Virus record (IMG/VR): IMGVR_UViG_3300047462_000072
Coordinates: 1-42,236 of that record
Length of the DNA stretch: 42,236 bases
Source: a virus
Direction: 5' to 3' (one strand)
Made by a program: the position numbers and the translations under genes. Under the pieces are notes generated by a model, which was given only the letters and a program-made list of their open reading frames with translations, had not been told where the DNA came from and ran no database searches. Below, one piece after another: positions 1-6,586 of this stretch. Numbering within the stretch: the first letter of the stretch is position 1; each line of letters starts with the position of its first letter.

Positions 1-660
1 CTGGCCCGCGCGAACCTGACCGGCGCGGACCTGACCGACGCGTACCTGGCCGACGCGGACCTGACCGGCGCGAATTTGGCCGACGCGAACCTGACCGGCG
101 CGAACCTGACCGACGCGTACCTGGCCGGCGCGAATTTGGCCGACGCGAACCTGACCGGCGCGAACCTGACCGACGCGTACCTGGCCGACGCGAACCTGAC
201 CGGCGCGAACCTGGCCGACGCGAATTTGGCCGACGCGAATTTGGCCCGCGCGAAGAACATTCCAACCGGCATTTTTGCCACCGATCCTCCCGAGCCGTAT
301 GAATGCAAGCCATCGGCCGAGCGTCGTGCCGAGCGCGCCGCTCGATATCGCGCACTGCATCCTGAAGTACCTGTTGTCGAGGCGCTCGACGCCAAGATGC
401 TACAGGTGATCGAGTCAGGCGCAGGGACCCTCAACATGGGCACGTGGCACACCTGCGAGACAACGCACTGCCGGGCGGGTTGGGCTGTCAAATTGGCTGG
501 CGAAGCGGGCGACGTTCTTGAGCAAAAGTATGGACCTGAACAAGCGGGCGCGATGATCTATCGGGCATCGACAGGTCACGTCCCATATTTTTACGCGACG
601 AACGAGGCCGCGCTTGATGACATTCGTAAGCGCGCTGCGCAGCAGGCGGTGGCGGCATGA
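1..660 (+). CDS. Pentapeptide-repeat protein, C-terminal part (continues from 41735-42109 across the circular junction)
   Basis: The frame is open from base 1, with no start codon, and is in phase with the gene that runs off the right end. Joined through the 127-base overlap, the protein is 344 residues. This part has 17 perfect pentapeptides (LARAN, LTGAD, LTDAY, LADAN and similar) over bases 1-255. A non-repeat C-terminal domain of about 134 residues follows, with motifs TWHTCETTHCRAGWAVKLAG and GHVPYFYATNEAALDDIR, a tail I recall from phage and prophage pentapeptide proteins. Pentapeptide repeats form a right-handed quadrilateral beta-helix; some members (Qnr, MfpA) mimic DNA and bind gyrase. 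The specific role here is unknown. It sits between the ERF gene and the recombination genes. The repeat number is uncertain because the assembly breaks inside the array. Confidence 0.85.
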   Translation: MARANLTGADLTDAYLADADLTGANLADANLTGANLTDAYLAGANLADANLTGANLTDAYLADANLTGANLADANLADANLARAKNIPTGIFATDPPEPYECKPSAERRAERAARYRALHPEVPVVEALDAKMLQVIESGAGTLNMGTWHTCETTHCRAGWAVKLAGEAGDVLEQKYGPEQAGAMIYRASTGHVPYFYATNEAALDDIRKRAAQQAVAA

Positions 661-1421
661 GCGCGCTGAACTTAGGCGACCGATTAGCCAAGATCGAGAC
701 AACCTCGCTAGAGAAAGGCGCACACAACGAAACCGAAGGCATGTGCGTGATGGAGGCCGTCGCGTACGTCGCCGGTGAGCCTTGGAGCGACGCCCCGGTC
801 TGTGCGTGCCCCGTGATCGGCGCATTCCTTCGCAATTGGAACGACAGCTTGCCGAGCAATGCCGAGCGCGATCGGCTGCTCAAACCCCTGATCCCGAAAT
901 TGATCGAGACGCGATCCACGCATGAGGTCGAGGAAAAGCGCGCCTATCTCGCGCTCGATTGGCTGGTGCGCGTCCACACGCCGATGTGGTTCGATCTCGT
1001 CGCGGATTTCGCGCCGCACTCCAAAGCCCTGCGCGATCTCGATGAGATCACCGATATGGCCGGCGCGATAGCCGCCGGAAAAATAACTACCGCAGCGCGG
1101 GACGCAGCGCGGGACGCAGCGTGGGCCGCAGCGCGGGACGCAGCGTGGGACGCAGCGTGGGCCGCAGCGTCGGACGCAGCGCGGGCCGCAGCACTGGGCA
1201 CAGCGCGGGACGCAGCGCGGGACGCAGCGCGGGACGCAGCGTGGGACGCAGCACTGGGCACAGCGTGGGACGCAGCGTGGGCCGCAGCGTCGGACGCAGC
1301 GTGGGCCGCAGCGCGGGCCGCAGCGCGGGGCGCAGCGGGGAAATTCTTGAAACCTACGGTTTCAAAAATTCAAGACAGCGCGCTTGAGCTGGTCGATCGA
1401 ATGATCGCGGTGAAGTCATGA
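657..1421 (+). CDS. Hypothetical protein with a 21-copy AAXX tetrapeptide repeat
   Basis: A 254-residue protein whose ATG overlaps the stop of the pentapeptide gene (ATGA), implying translational coupling. Residues 1-145 are an ordinary globular domain that I do not recognise, with several Cys and Trp. Residues 146-229 are 21 tandem tetrapeptides such as AARD, AAWD, AAWA, AASD, AALG, encoded by exact 12-base units at 1092-1343. A C-terminal segment of about 25 residues follows. Ala-rich tetrapeptides with alternating Trp/Arg/Asp should form helix. The function is unknown; a structural or DNA/protein-contact surface is possible. The repeat DNA keeps other frames open, giving spurious GRSVGRS-type frames. 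The gene lies in the recombination operon, and the next gene overlaps by four bases. Confidence 0.75.
   Translation: MSALNLGDRLAKIETTSLEKGAHNETEGMCVMEAVAYVAGEPWSDAPVCACPVIGAFLRNWNDSLPSNAERDRLLKPLIPKLIETRSTHEVEEKRAYLALDWLVRVHTPMWFDLVADFAPHSKALRDLDEITDMAGAIAAGKITTAARDAARDAAWAAARDAAWDAAWAAASDAARAAALGTARDAARDAARDAAWDAALGTAWDAAWAAASDAAWAAARAAARGAAGKFLKPTVSKIQDSALELVDRMIAVKS
1092..1343 (+). repeat. Tandem repeat, 21 x 12 bp (AAXX coding repeat)
   Basis: There are 252 bases of contiguous 12-base units built on GCAGCGNGGGMC-like sequence. The first two codons (Ala-Ala) are nearly invariant and the last two vary among Arg/Trp/Ser/Leu and Asp/Ala/Gly. The array lies wholly within the coding frame and preserves it at any copy number. 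Confidence 0.95.
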
Positions 1422-2065
1422 ACTTCACCATCGTCACTCATCCGCAGCGCTCGCCGGAGTGGTTCGCCGCGCGCGCCGGGCGCATCACCGGCTCCTGCGC
1501 ATCCGCAGTCACCGCGAAAGGCAAAGGAGGCGCTGAGTCGGTCGTGCGCCGCGACTACCGGCTGCAGCTCGCCTGCGAGCGCATCACCGGCATGCCGCAG
1601 GAGGGTGGTTTCGTGTCGGAGGCGATGCAGCGCGGCATCGACTTGGAGCCGATCGCATTCGCGGCCTACGAAGCCAAAACGGGCAACATGGTGCGTACCA
1701 CCGGATTTCTCACCGCGCACCAACATATGGTGGGGTGTTCGCTCGACGGCGACATCGAGGACTTCGAGGGCATCATTGAGCTGAAGTGCCCCAAAACCGC
1801 GACGCACGTGGGATACCTGCGAGATCCCATGACGCTGCGCAACGCGTACATCGCTCAGGTAACGCACAATCTATGGGTATCGGGCGCCAAGTGGTGCGAC
1901 CTGACGAGCTTCGATGATCGCCTACCGCCGCCGTTGCGTTTGGTCACGGTGCATATCGAGCGAGATGACGCGCTCATCCAAAATTACGCCGACGCCGCGC
2001 TCGATTTTCTCGATGAAGTCAGCCGCGAAGTCGAGGCGCTCCTGGCGCTCGCCAACGCCGCATGA
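1418..2065 (+). CDS. YqaJ-like viral recombinase (lambda-exonuclease family)
   Basis: A 215-residue PD-(D/E)XK nuclease of the YqaJ/lambda Exo type, which resects dsDNA 5' to 3' to give 3' single strands for an annealing protein. Visible motifs are RSPEWFAARAGRITGS near residue 11 (the family's typical N-terminus), E77 in RGIDLEP, D110 in GCSLDG, E121-x-K123 in IIELKCP, and Q147 in YIAQVTHN. These match the catalytic layout of the family. The start overlaps the previous stop (ATGA) and the stop overlaps the next start. The ERF annealase (41058-41738) and SSB (2484) in the same operon complete the recombination set. Confidence 0.92.
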   Translation: MNFTIVTHPQRSPEWFAARAGRITGSCASAVTAKGKGGAESVVRRDYRLQLACERITGMPQEGGFVSEAMQRGIDLEPIAFAAYEAKTGNMVRTTGFLTAHQHMVGCSLDGDIEDFEGIIELKCPKTATHVGYLRDPMTLRNAYIAQVTHNLWVSGAKWCDLTSFDDRLPPPLRLVTVHIERDDALIQNYADAALDFLDEVSREVEALLALANAA

Positions 2066-2487
2066 GCACGTCCGACACACCGGCCATGTTCGTGGTGTTG
2101 CCAGCTACGATGCCCCGCGAGCGGATCATCGAACGTATCGCCCGCACATTGGGCGGCCTATGCACCGAGCGTGCGTGGGCCGTCATGGTCAAGGAGCACA
2201 AGCCGAAGCGCTCCAACCAGCAGAATCGTTATCTTTGGGGCGTCGTATACCCCGAGATCATGAAACACCTGAAAGGGTGGGATGCCCAAGACGTGCACGA
2301 CTACCTTTTGGGCGAGCATTTCGGCTGGGAAACCATTGAGGGCTTTGGTAGGCGCCGGCTTCGCCCGCTGCGCCGCAGCTCGGGTCTCACGAAGCGCGAG
2401 TTCGCGGCTTACCTCGAATTCATCCAGCGGCGCATGGCCGAACTCGGCATCTTCATTCCCGATCCCGACGCGGAGTTGGCCCTATGA
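2062..2487 (+). CDS. NinB/Orf-like putative recombination-associated protein
   Basis: A 141-residue protein. The segment KPKRSNQQNRYLWGVVYPEI (residues about 48-67) resembles the R-S-x-Q-Q-N-x-x-x-W core of NinB/Orf-type phage proteins, which bind SSB-coated DNA in lambda-like recombination. The rest is basic and helical. ATGA overlaps occur at both ends, placing it tightly between the exonuclease and SSB, which supports a recombination role. Assignment rests on one motif plus context, so the precise family is uncertain. Confidence 0.6.
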   Translation: MSTSDTPAMFVVLPATMPRERIIERIARTLGGLCTERAWAVMVKEHKPKRSNQQNRYLWGVVYPEIMKHLKGWDAQDVHDYLLGEHFGWETIEGFGRRRLRPLRRSSGLTKREFAAYLEFIQRRMAELGIFIPDPDAELAL

Positions 2488-2885
2488 ACAGCGCCACATT
2501 TGCAGGCTACATCGGCAAGGACGCGGCGCTTCGCCAGACGCAGAACAACAACACCGTCGCCAATTTCAGCTTGGGTGTTACGGTGGGTTACGGTGAGCAA
2601 CAACACACGCTCTGGATCGCCTGTGCGCTCTATGGCGAGCGCGCCTCAAAGCTCGCGCCGTACCTCTTGAAAGGCACGCCCATCGCGGTGTCCGGCGATG
2701 TCGACCTTCGCACCTATCAGACGCAGGACGGCCGCTCGGGCGCGGAACTCACGCTCACCGTGCAGCGCGTGACGCTTTTGGGGAAAAAGCGCGACAACGA
2801 GGATCGCCCTGCGGCGAAAGCCGCGCCAGCGAAGCAGGCAGCGCCGGCCGGCGGCGATGACTTCGACGACGACATTCCATTTTAG
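2484..2885 (+). CDS. ssb: Single-stranded DNA-binding protein
   Basis: A 133-residue SSB. The OB fold spans residues 1-105, with the usual N-terminal GYIGKDAALRQT, NFSLGV, the strand motif LWIACALYGERASKLAPYL, KGTPIAVSGDV and AELTLTVQRVTLLG. A short Ala/Pro/Lys linker leads to the acidic tip DDFDDDIPF, the conserved peptide that recruits partner proteins to ssDNA. Length is shorter than host SSBs (about 170), typical of phage copies. The start overlaps the NinB-like stop (ATGA). Confidence 0.95.
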   Translation: MNSATFAGYIGKDAALRQTQNNNTVANFSLGVTVGYGEQQHTLWIACALYGERASKLAPYLLKGTPIAVSGDVDLRTYQTQDGRSGAELTLTVQRVTLLGKKRDNEDRPAAKAAPAKQAAPAGGDDFDDDIPF

Positions 2886-2897
2886 GGAGGTATCGGG

Positions 2898-3251
2898 ATG
2901 AGCCATGTATGCAAAAAGTGCGGACAGACCAAAGCGACTGATGAGATGTATATGCGCAATGGCGCGGTGCTGAAGACCTGCAAAGCGTGCTACGCCGCCG
3001 CCCTGTCTGCCGGCCAAGCAGGGGGGGGTAAGGCCGTGACCAGCAGACCGAAGGACACGCAGCGCACCCAGGTGAGCGCGCCCGGCTTCCCGGCGCTCTC
3101 GATCGAGCCGGGCCACGGACTCACCGCGCACATCCACGACGGCTACCTACAGATGCAGCAGTCGGACGATGAGGGCACCGACACGCTGATGCTGTCGAAG
3201 TCCGAGGCCAAAGCGCTGTTTCGCGAATTCGCGGACTGGGCGGCATCATGA
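2898..3251 (+). CDS. Hypothetical protein with N-terminal zinc ribbon
   Basis: A 117-residue protein with CKKCGQTK at residues 5-12 and CKACY at about 33-37, a CxxC...CxxC pair likely to bind zinc. The middle is low-complexity, and the C-terminal half (YLQMQQSDDEGTDTLMLSKSEAKALFREFADWA) looks like a small alpha/beta domain. A GGGAGG ribosome-binding site precedes the ATG by a short spacer. It lies between SSB and further small genes. The function is unknown; nucleic-acid or protein contact is plausible for a phage zinc ribbon. Confidence 0.75.
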   Translation: MSHVCKKCGQTKATDEMYMRNGAVLKTCKACYAAALSAGQAGGGKAVTSRPKDTQRTQVSAPGFPALSIEPGHGLTAHIHDGYLQMQQSDDEGTDTLMLSKSEAKALFREFADWAAS

Positions 3252-3517
3252 CCGATCACTGTAACGCGCGCTACTCGATGGCGCTCTACGCCTGCGTCGA
3301 TGCCATGCGCCGCTGCGATCCCGAATACGCCGCCGCGCACGGCGTGCGCCAGACGACGGACGCTGAGTGGGATCACGCGCTCGAATGGGGCGAGGACATG
3401 CTCGATGAGTTATCGACCGACGATGCACAGCTCTCGCTCTTTCCGGTCGAGACGCTGACCGACCCCTACGTCGCGCAGACCGAGCGGCTTGAGCGCGAAG
3501 CGCAAGGTGAGCGATGA
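3248..3517 (+). CDS. Hypothetical protein, 89 aa
   Basis: A small acidic protein (MTDHCNARYSMALYACVDAM start) with no recognised family. ATGA overlaps with both neighbours place it firmly in the operon. The C-terminal part (ELSTDDAQLSLFPVETLTDP) is acidic and probably partly disordered. No transmembrane segment or catalytic motif is visible. Confidence 0.65.
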   Translation: MTDHCNARYSMALYACVDAMRRCDPEYAAAHGVRQTTDAEWDHALEWGEDMLDELSTDDAQLSLFPVETLTDPYVAQTERLEREAQGER

Positions 3518-3657
3518 GACACCTCTACGAAACCCTGTCGCACCTAGCCTTCGCCTACGAATCGGCGCGCTTCGTGCGCTTCCTATGGTGGCAGTGGCGA
3601 GCGTGGCGAGATGAGTCCGAGTACGACCCCAGGGTATTAGTGAGGACCGATAGATGA
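3514..3657 (+). CDS. Small hypothetical protein, 47 aa
   Basis: ATG at 3514 overlaps the previous stop (ATGA), and the frame closes with TGA at 3655-3657. The product begins MRHLYETLSHLAFAYESARF and contains a Trp/Arg-rich core (FLWWQWRAWRDE) that could form an amphipathic or membrane-associated helix. Support is the coupled start and the otherwise empty space before the next gene. The function is unknown. Confidence 0.5.
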   Translation: MRHLYETLSHLAFAYESARFVRFLWWQWRAWRDESEYDPRVLVRTDR

Positions 3658-3670
3658 TGGGTCTGCAGCC

Positions 3671-3880
3671 ATGATCCTTCCCCGCTCCGAGCTTCGCTCT
3701 CTGACGGGCTATGTCCGGGCGTCGGCCCAGATCCGCTGGTTGCGCCGGCACGGGTGGCGGTTTACCGTGAACGCCTTGGACGAGCCGGTCGTGGCGCTCG
3801 CCGAGTTTAACAGACACATGGTCGGGGGTCGCGCGGCGGCCACGCAAGAACCGAATTGGGATGCGATAAATGGGCCGTAA
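3671..3880 (+). CDS. DUF4224-type small protein upstream of the integrase
   Basis: A 69-residue protein. The core LRSLTGYVRASAQIRWLRRH followed by GWRFTVNALDEPVVALAEF is the signature of the DUF4224 family, small phage proteins typically encoded beside an integrase. The role is unknown; an excisionase-like or integrase-partner function is a reasonable inference from size, basic charge and position. It overlaps the integrase start by 11 bases. Confidence 0.8.
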   Translation: MILPRSELRSLTGYVRASAQIRWLRRHGWRFTVNALDEPVVALAEFNRHMVGGRAAATQEPNWDAINGP

Positions 3881-4868
3881 ACGAAAGACGGAAAGGCACT
3901 TGCCGCAGCGGGTATACCTGGTTCACGGCGCTTACTATTTCCGTCCCAAGGTCGGCGCGGCGGTGCGATTGGGCGCCAATATCGGCGAGGCACTCGCAAA
4001 GCACGCGGCGTTGATTGGCCACGCCTGGGCGGTGCGCACTATGGGCGATGTGATTGATCGATATCGCGCCGAAGTGTTGCCGCTCAAGGGCTCGGCACAG
4101 ACCCGCAGCGACCAGGCTCGTCAGCTGACCAGGCTCAAAAAAAGTTTCGGCGACATGCTGCCCGACAACATTACCGCGCAGCACTGTTACCGCTATTTCG
4201 ATGCGCGCCGTGGGGTAAGTGGCGAACCAATTCCGACGACCGCGCGGCATGAGATCTCGCTACTCGGCCATGTATTCGCGAAGGCGATCCGCTGGGGCGC
4301 GGCCTGCTCGAACCCGGCCCGGGATCTCGACCTGGGGCCGCGCGCGCCGAAACGCGAACAGGTGACGCTCGAGCACGTCGAGGCGCTTAAGCGCCATTGC
4401 AATGAGCGGCTCACGCTCGCGATCGACTTGGCGGTGAGCACCGGTCAGCGCCAAGGCGATTTGCTCGGCTTGAAACGCGAGGCGGTGACGAAGGAGGGAT
4501 TGCTGGTGCGCCAGAGCAAGACGAAAGCGCGGGTGCTACTTGCATGGACGCCCGACCTTGAGGCGATCATCGCGCGCTGCAAGGCGATGGAGCCGCAGCT
4601 CCCTGGCGAATACCTGCTACGCCAAGGCCAAGGCCCAAAGCGCGGCCAGCGCTACACGTCGAAAGGCTTTCAGGCGATCTGGAAGCGGGCAATGGCGAAA
4701 CACGTCGCAGCCGACGGCGTGCGGTTCACGTTCCACGACCTGCGAAGTGTGTCGGCCGATGGGGCCGCAACGGCCGAGGAAGCGCGCGATCGGCTGGGTC
4801 ATGCCGACGTCGCGACCACCAAACGGCACTACCTGCGAGGCGTCACGAAGGCGCGGCCGCGGTCGTAA
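3870..4868 (+). CDS. int: Tyrosine-family site-specific integrase
   Basis: A 332-residue integrase catalysing attP x attB recombination. The N-terminal arm-binding region (1-50) is basic, the SAM-like core-binding domain spans about 55-155, and the catalytic domain about 165-325. The catalytic set is R194 (STGQRQGDLL), a beta-hairpin Lys near 217-219 (SKTKAR), H289-x-x-R292 (FHDLRS), H311 (LGHADVATT) and nucleophile Y321 (KRHYLRG). All expected residues are present, so it is probably active. attP with the tRNA-Arg core starts right at its stop codon, as usual for phages that carry int next to attP. Confidence 0.97.
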   Translation: MGRKRKTERHLPQRVYLVHGAYYFRPKVGAAVRLGANIGEALAKHAALIGHAWAVRTMGDVIDRYRAEVLPLKGSAQTRSDQARQLTRLKKSFGDMLPDNITAQHCYRYFDARRGVSGEPIPTTARHEISLLGHVFAKAIRWGAACSNPARDLDLGPRAPKREQVTLEHVEALKRHCNERLTLAIDLAVSTGQRQGDLLGLKREAVTKEGLLVRQSKTKARVLLAWTPDLEAIIARCKAMEPQLPGEYLLRQGQGPKRGQRYTSKGFQAIWKRAMAKHVAADGVRFTFHDLRSVSADGAATAEEARDRLGHADVATTKRHYLRGVTKARPRS

Positions 4869-4896
4869 TATTCAACAAACCCCGGAATATTCAACA
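4867..4896 (+). repeat. Arm-type integrase-site pair left of the attP core
   Basis: The 11-mer AATATTCAACA occurs at 4867-4877 and again at 4886-4896, exactly 19 bases apart. Further ATTCAACA copies lie beyond the core at 5014-5031 and 5077-5086. Direct short repeats flanking a tRNA-derived core are what arm-binding sites of tyrosine integrases look like; the binding itself is inferred. The first copy overlaps the integrase stop codon. Confidence 0.7.
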
Positions 4897-4911
4897 GCTG
4901 ACACGCTGAAA

Positions 4912-4956
4912 TGGTGCGCCCGGAGAGATTCGAACTCCCGACCTCCTGGTTCGTAG
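4912..4956 (-). other. attP core: 3' half of a tRNA-Arg(ACG) gene
   Basis: Read on the minus strand, these 45 bases start with the anticodon loop CTACGAA, give the 3' anticodon strand CCAGG, a T-arm GGGAGTTCGAATCTCTCC-like hairpin, the acceptor strand CGGGCGC and a final ACCA. The 5' half of the tRNA is absent: the bases beyond 4956 do not pair with the acceptor or anticodon stem. This is the expected identity segment for integration into a host tRNA-Arg gene, which the phage copy would restore. The position directly behind int supports this. Confidence 0.88.
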
Positions 4957-5013
4957 GTATGGGCTCTCTTGTCGATAACCCATTGTGCTAAAAAGGCTTT
5001 GTGTCAAACCGTC

Positions 5014-5090
5014 TGTTGAATACTTTCAACAAAGATAGGCCGGTAAGCCATTGATTGGTCGAGAACGAGCTAAGTGATATTCAACAGCTA
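5014..5090 (+). repeat. Arm-type integrase-site copies right of the attP core
   Basis: TGTTGAATA at 5014-5022 is an inverted copy, TTTCAACA at 5024-5031 a partial direct copy, and ATATTCAACAGCTA at 5077-5090 a direct copy sharing 13 bases with 4887-4899. The last one contains the stop codon of the leftward gene 5088-5351. These complete a symmetrical set of arms around the tRNA core. Confidence 0.6.
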
Positions 5091-5351
5091 AGGCCGCCTC
5101 GAATCGTCTTGGATTACCGCAGCAGCGCGGCGAATATCCCCTTGGATCGCCTGCTGGCAGTGATGCGGATCGCACATGATGAAATCGATGATCGGCGCGA
5201 AGATTCGCCCCCGCAGCTTGCCCTGCGCTTGGGCGGTGCCGGCGCGGCCGGACAGCGTCTCGCCCGGCATACCGCCGGTGAGCGCGCTGCCCAGGATGTC
5301 CAGGGCCAGGAGCATGTTGAACAGGTACGCCTTCGTGCCGGCGATCGTCAC
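5088..5351 (-). CDS. Conserved phage lysis-region protein of unknown function, 87 aa
   Basis: A GTG start at 5351 overlaps the stop of the upstream gene (GTGA) and the frame ends with TAG at 5088. The product has a hydrophobic N-terminal stretch (AYLFNMLLALDILGSALTGG), then the conserved-looking GETLSGRAG, and FIMCDPHHCQQAI near the C-terminus. This pattern (a short hydrophobic start, D/G-ETLS, and a Cys-x-x-x-H-Cys end) recalls small proteins often seen in phage lysis or late regions; I know of no assigned function. It is the last gene of the late operon, and its stop overlaps an integrase arm-type repeat. Confidence 0.7.
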   Translation of the reverse strand: MTIAGTKAYLFNMLLALDILGSALTGGMPGETLSGRAGTAQAQGKLRGRIFAPIIDFIMCDPHHCQQAIQGDIRRAAAVIQDDSRRP

Positions 5352-5617
5352 GGCGTCACCGGCGGGGCGACCTCGGCCGGCGCTGCCGTGAGATCGACGA
5401 AGTAGACCTGCTTCGGCAGGAGCTTGCCGAACGCGGCCGGGTTGTTGACCGTGAATTGCATGTGGGCCACGGGCGTGCTGTTCGTCCAATCCTTGTTCGC
5501 CCCGGCATCGTTCACCACGGCGCCCAAGGTGACGTGCTCGGCCGCCGTAGCGCCCGTCTCGTCGGCGTGTCGGTGCACGGCAGTCACTTTGAGCTTCAAT
5601 CGCAGAACTGCGCTCAT
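5348..5617 (-). CDS. Hypothetical late protein, 89 aa
   Basis: The product starts MSAVLRLKLKVTAVHRHADE and reads as a beta-rich single domain (HVTLGAVVND, HMQFTVNNPAAFGKLLPKQVYFVDL). No signal or membrane segment is visible. An AAGGAGAT ribosome-binding site precedes the ATG. It lies between the holin-like gene and the 87-residue gene. It resembles small proteins seen near phage lysis genes, but the function is not known. Confidence 0.7.
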   Translation of the reverse strand: MSAVLRLKLKVTAVHRHADETGATAAEHVTLGAVVNDAGANKDWTNSTPVAHMQFTVNNPAAFGKLLPKQVYFVDLTAAPAEVAPPVTP

Positions 5618-5628
5618 AATCGATCTCC

Positions 5629-6177
5629 TTAAGGTTTAGCGGCCGGCGTCGGGGCGCTCGAGGTCGCGGTAGATGCTTGGTTGCGTGCATCCGCCCCGGC
5701 GCTCGAACCGAAGTAGTAGGACAGAATGAGCGCGAGCGCCGTGTCCATCGTCCCCAGGGTGCGCATGATGATGTCCCGCATCGCGGGGTCAATCGTGTGC
5801 GATAACAGCACACCTTGAATCACGAACCAGCCGCCGACGAAGGCGAATGCGAGGATCATGGGCGTGCGGTCCTTCAGTGCGATCTCGCGCTTCCTCGCGC
5901 TGTCGGTGTCGGAAAAGGCGAGCTGCTCGCGCTCGACGCCGAGCGTGGCCAGGGTCTGCTGGAAGTCGATTTCGGCGACCTTGATCTTGGCAAGATCCTC
6001 GGTGCTCGCGGTCGTCACCGCCGATTCGACAGCCGCGGGCTCGGCGTTTGGCGCGAGGCCGAGCGCATGCGACAGCGCCGACACGGCGGCCCCCGCAAAG
6101 GGGCCGCCCAAGGCGGTGGCGACGGTGGGCGCCAGGGTGCCCACGATGGACTTGAAGTTGCTGCTGAAGGTACTCAT
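5629..6177 (-). CDS. Holin-like membrane protein (GTA_holin_3TM-like)
   Basis: A 182-residue protein. The N-terminal part (VGTLAPTVATALGGPFAGAAVSALSHALG) is small-residue-rich, like the start of the GTA 3TM holin family. A hydrophilic helix follows (EDLAKIKVAEIDFQQTLATL...DTDSARKREIA), then two clear membrane segments (MILAFAFVGGWFVIQGVLL and TALALILSYYFGSSAG), and a Thr/Ala/Pro-rich tail. This order fits that holin family, which permeabilises the inner membrane to release endolysin. The ATG overlaps the frameshifted end of the endolysin gene, with ACAGGAG upstream. Lysis-cassette position supports the call. Confidence 0.75.
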   Translation of the reverse strand: MSTFSSNFKSIVGTLAPTVATALGGPFAGAAVSALSHALGLAPNAEPAAVESAVTTASTEDLAKIKVAEIDFQQTLATLGVEREQLAFSDTDSARKREIALKDRTPMILAFAFVGGWFVIQGVLLSHTIDPAMRDIIMRTLGTMDTALALILSYYFGSSAGADARNQASTATSSAPTPAAKP

Positions 6178-6586
6178 GGCACTCCTGTTTGCAAGATTTC
6201 CGCCAATTTGCGATAGCGGGGTGCTGTTCCCGCGCGGCTTCGCTGTTCATGAGTTCAGCCGCGGCCGTCGACCAGTTGCCGATCTGCACCGCGGCGAGCA
6301 TTTTGGGAAAGTGCAGCAGCGCGCCGACGCCGTCGTTGAAACCGATGTCGAGCAGCACGGACGCGCGCACGTCATCGAGGTGCGTATACCAAGCGAACTT
6401 CCCGAGCTGCTCGGCCACTTCGCCCAACTGAAAGCCAAGCACGGTGCGCGCAAGGCCCTCGGACCAGCCGGCATCGACGTTGCAACCATAGCCGATGGTG
6501 AGTTTGCCGACGGTGTCGCGGTATGCCTTGGCGCGGAAGCCCTCCTCGGTCGCAAGCCGCGCAAGGGCGAAATTGGCGGCGCTCAT
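6174..6586 (-). CDS. T4-type lysozyme endolysin, completed only by a -1 frameshift
   Basis: A GH24 muramidase cleaving the peptidoglycan glycan backbone. Residues E15, D24 and T30 (EEGFRAKAYRDTVGKLTIGYG region) match the E-D-T catalytic triad, and the following FNDGVGAL and LMNSEAAREQ motifs are typical. In the zero frame the protein then loses homology and runs on into the holin region. Slipping back one base at the run CACCCCGC gives PRYRKLAEILQTGVP and a stop at 6174-6176, the usual end of this family, for 137 residues. Either one C is missing from a C-run (mutation or assembly error) or this is a programmed -1 slip. There is no signal or SAR segment, so export needs a holin. The ATG overlaps the upstream stop. 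Confidence 0.82.

Noticed and set aside
1-255. CRISPR array at the contig ends
   Set aside because: The units are contiguous 15-bp coding repeats without spacers, and the frame is open throughout.
1121-1387. GRSVGRS-type repeat protein in another frame
   Set aside because: It is a shadow of the 12-bp repeat inside gene 657-1421, which has the coupled start and non-repeat domains.
4911-4990. A complete tRNA-Arg gene
   Set aside because: Only the 3' half is present; the bases that should form the 5' acceptor and anticodon strands do not pair. It is an attP identity segment.
5088-5813. A 241-residue leftward gene
   Set aside because: Its first two thirds are an arginine-rich shadow of the holin-like and 89-residue genes; only the last 87 codons from GTG 5351 look real.
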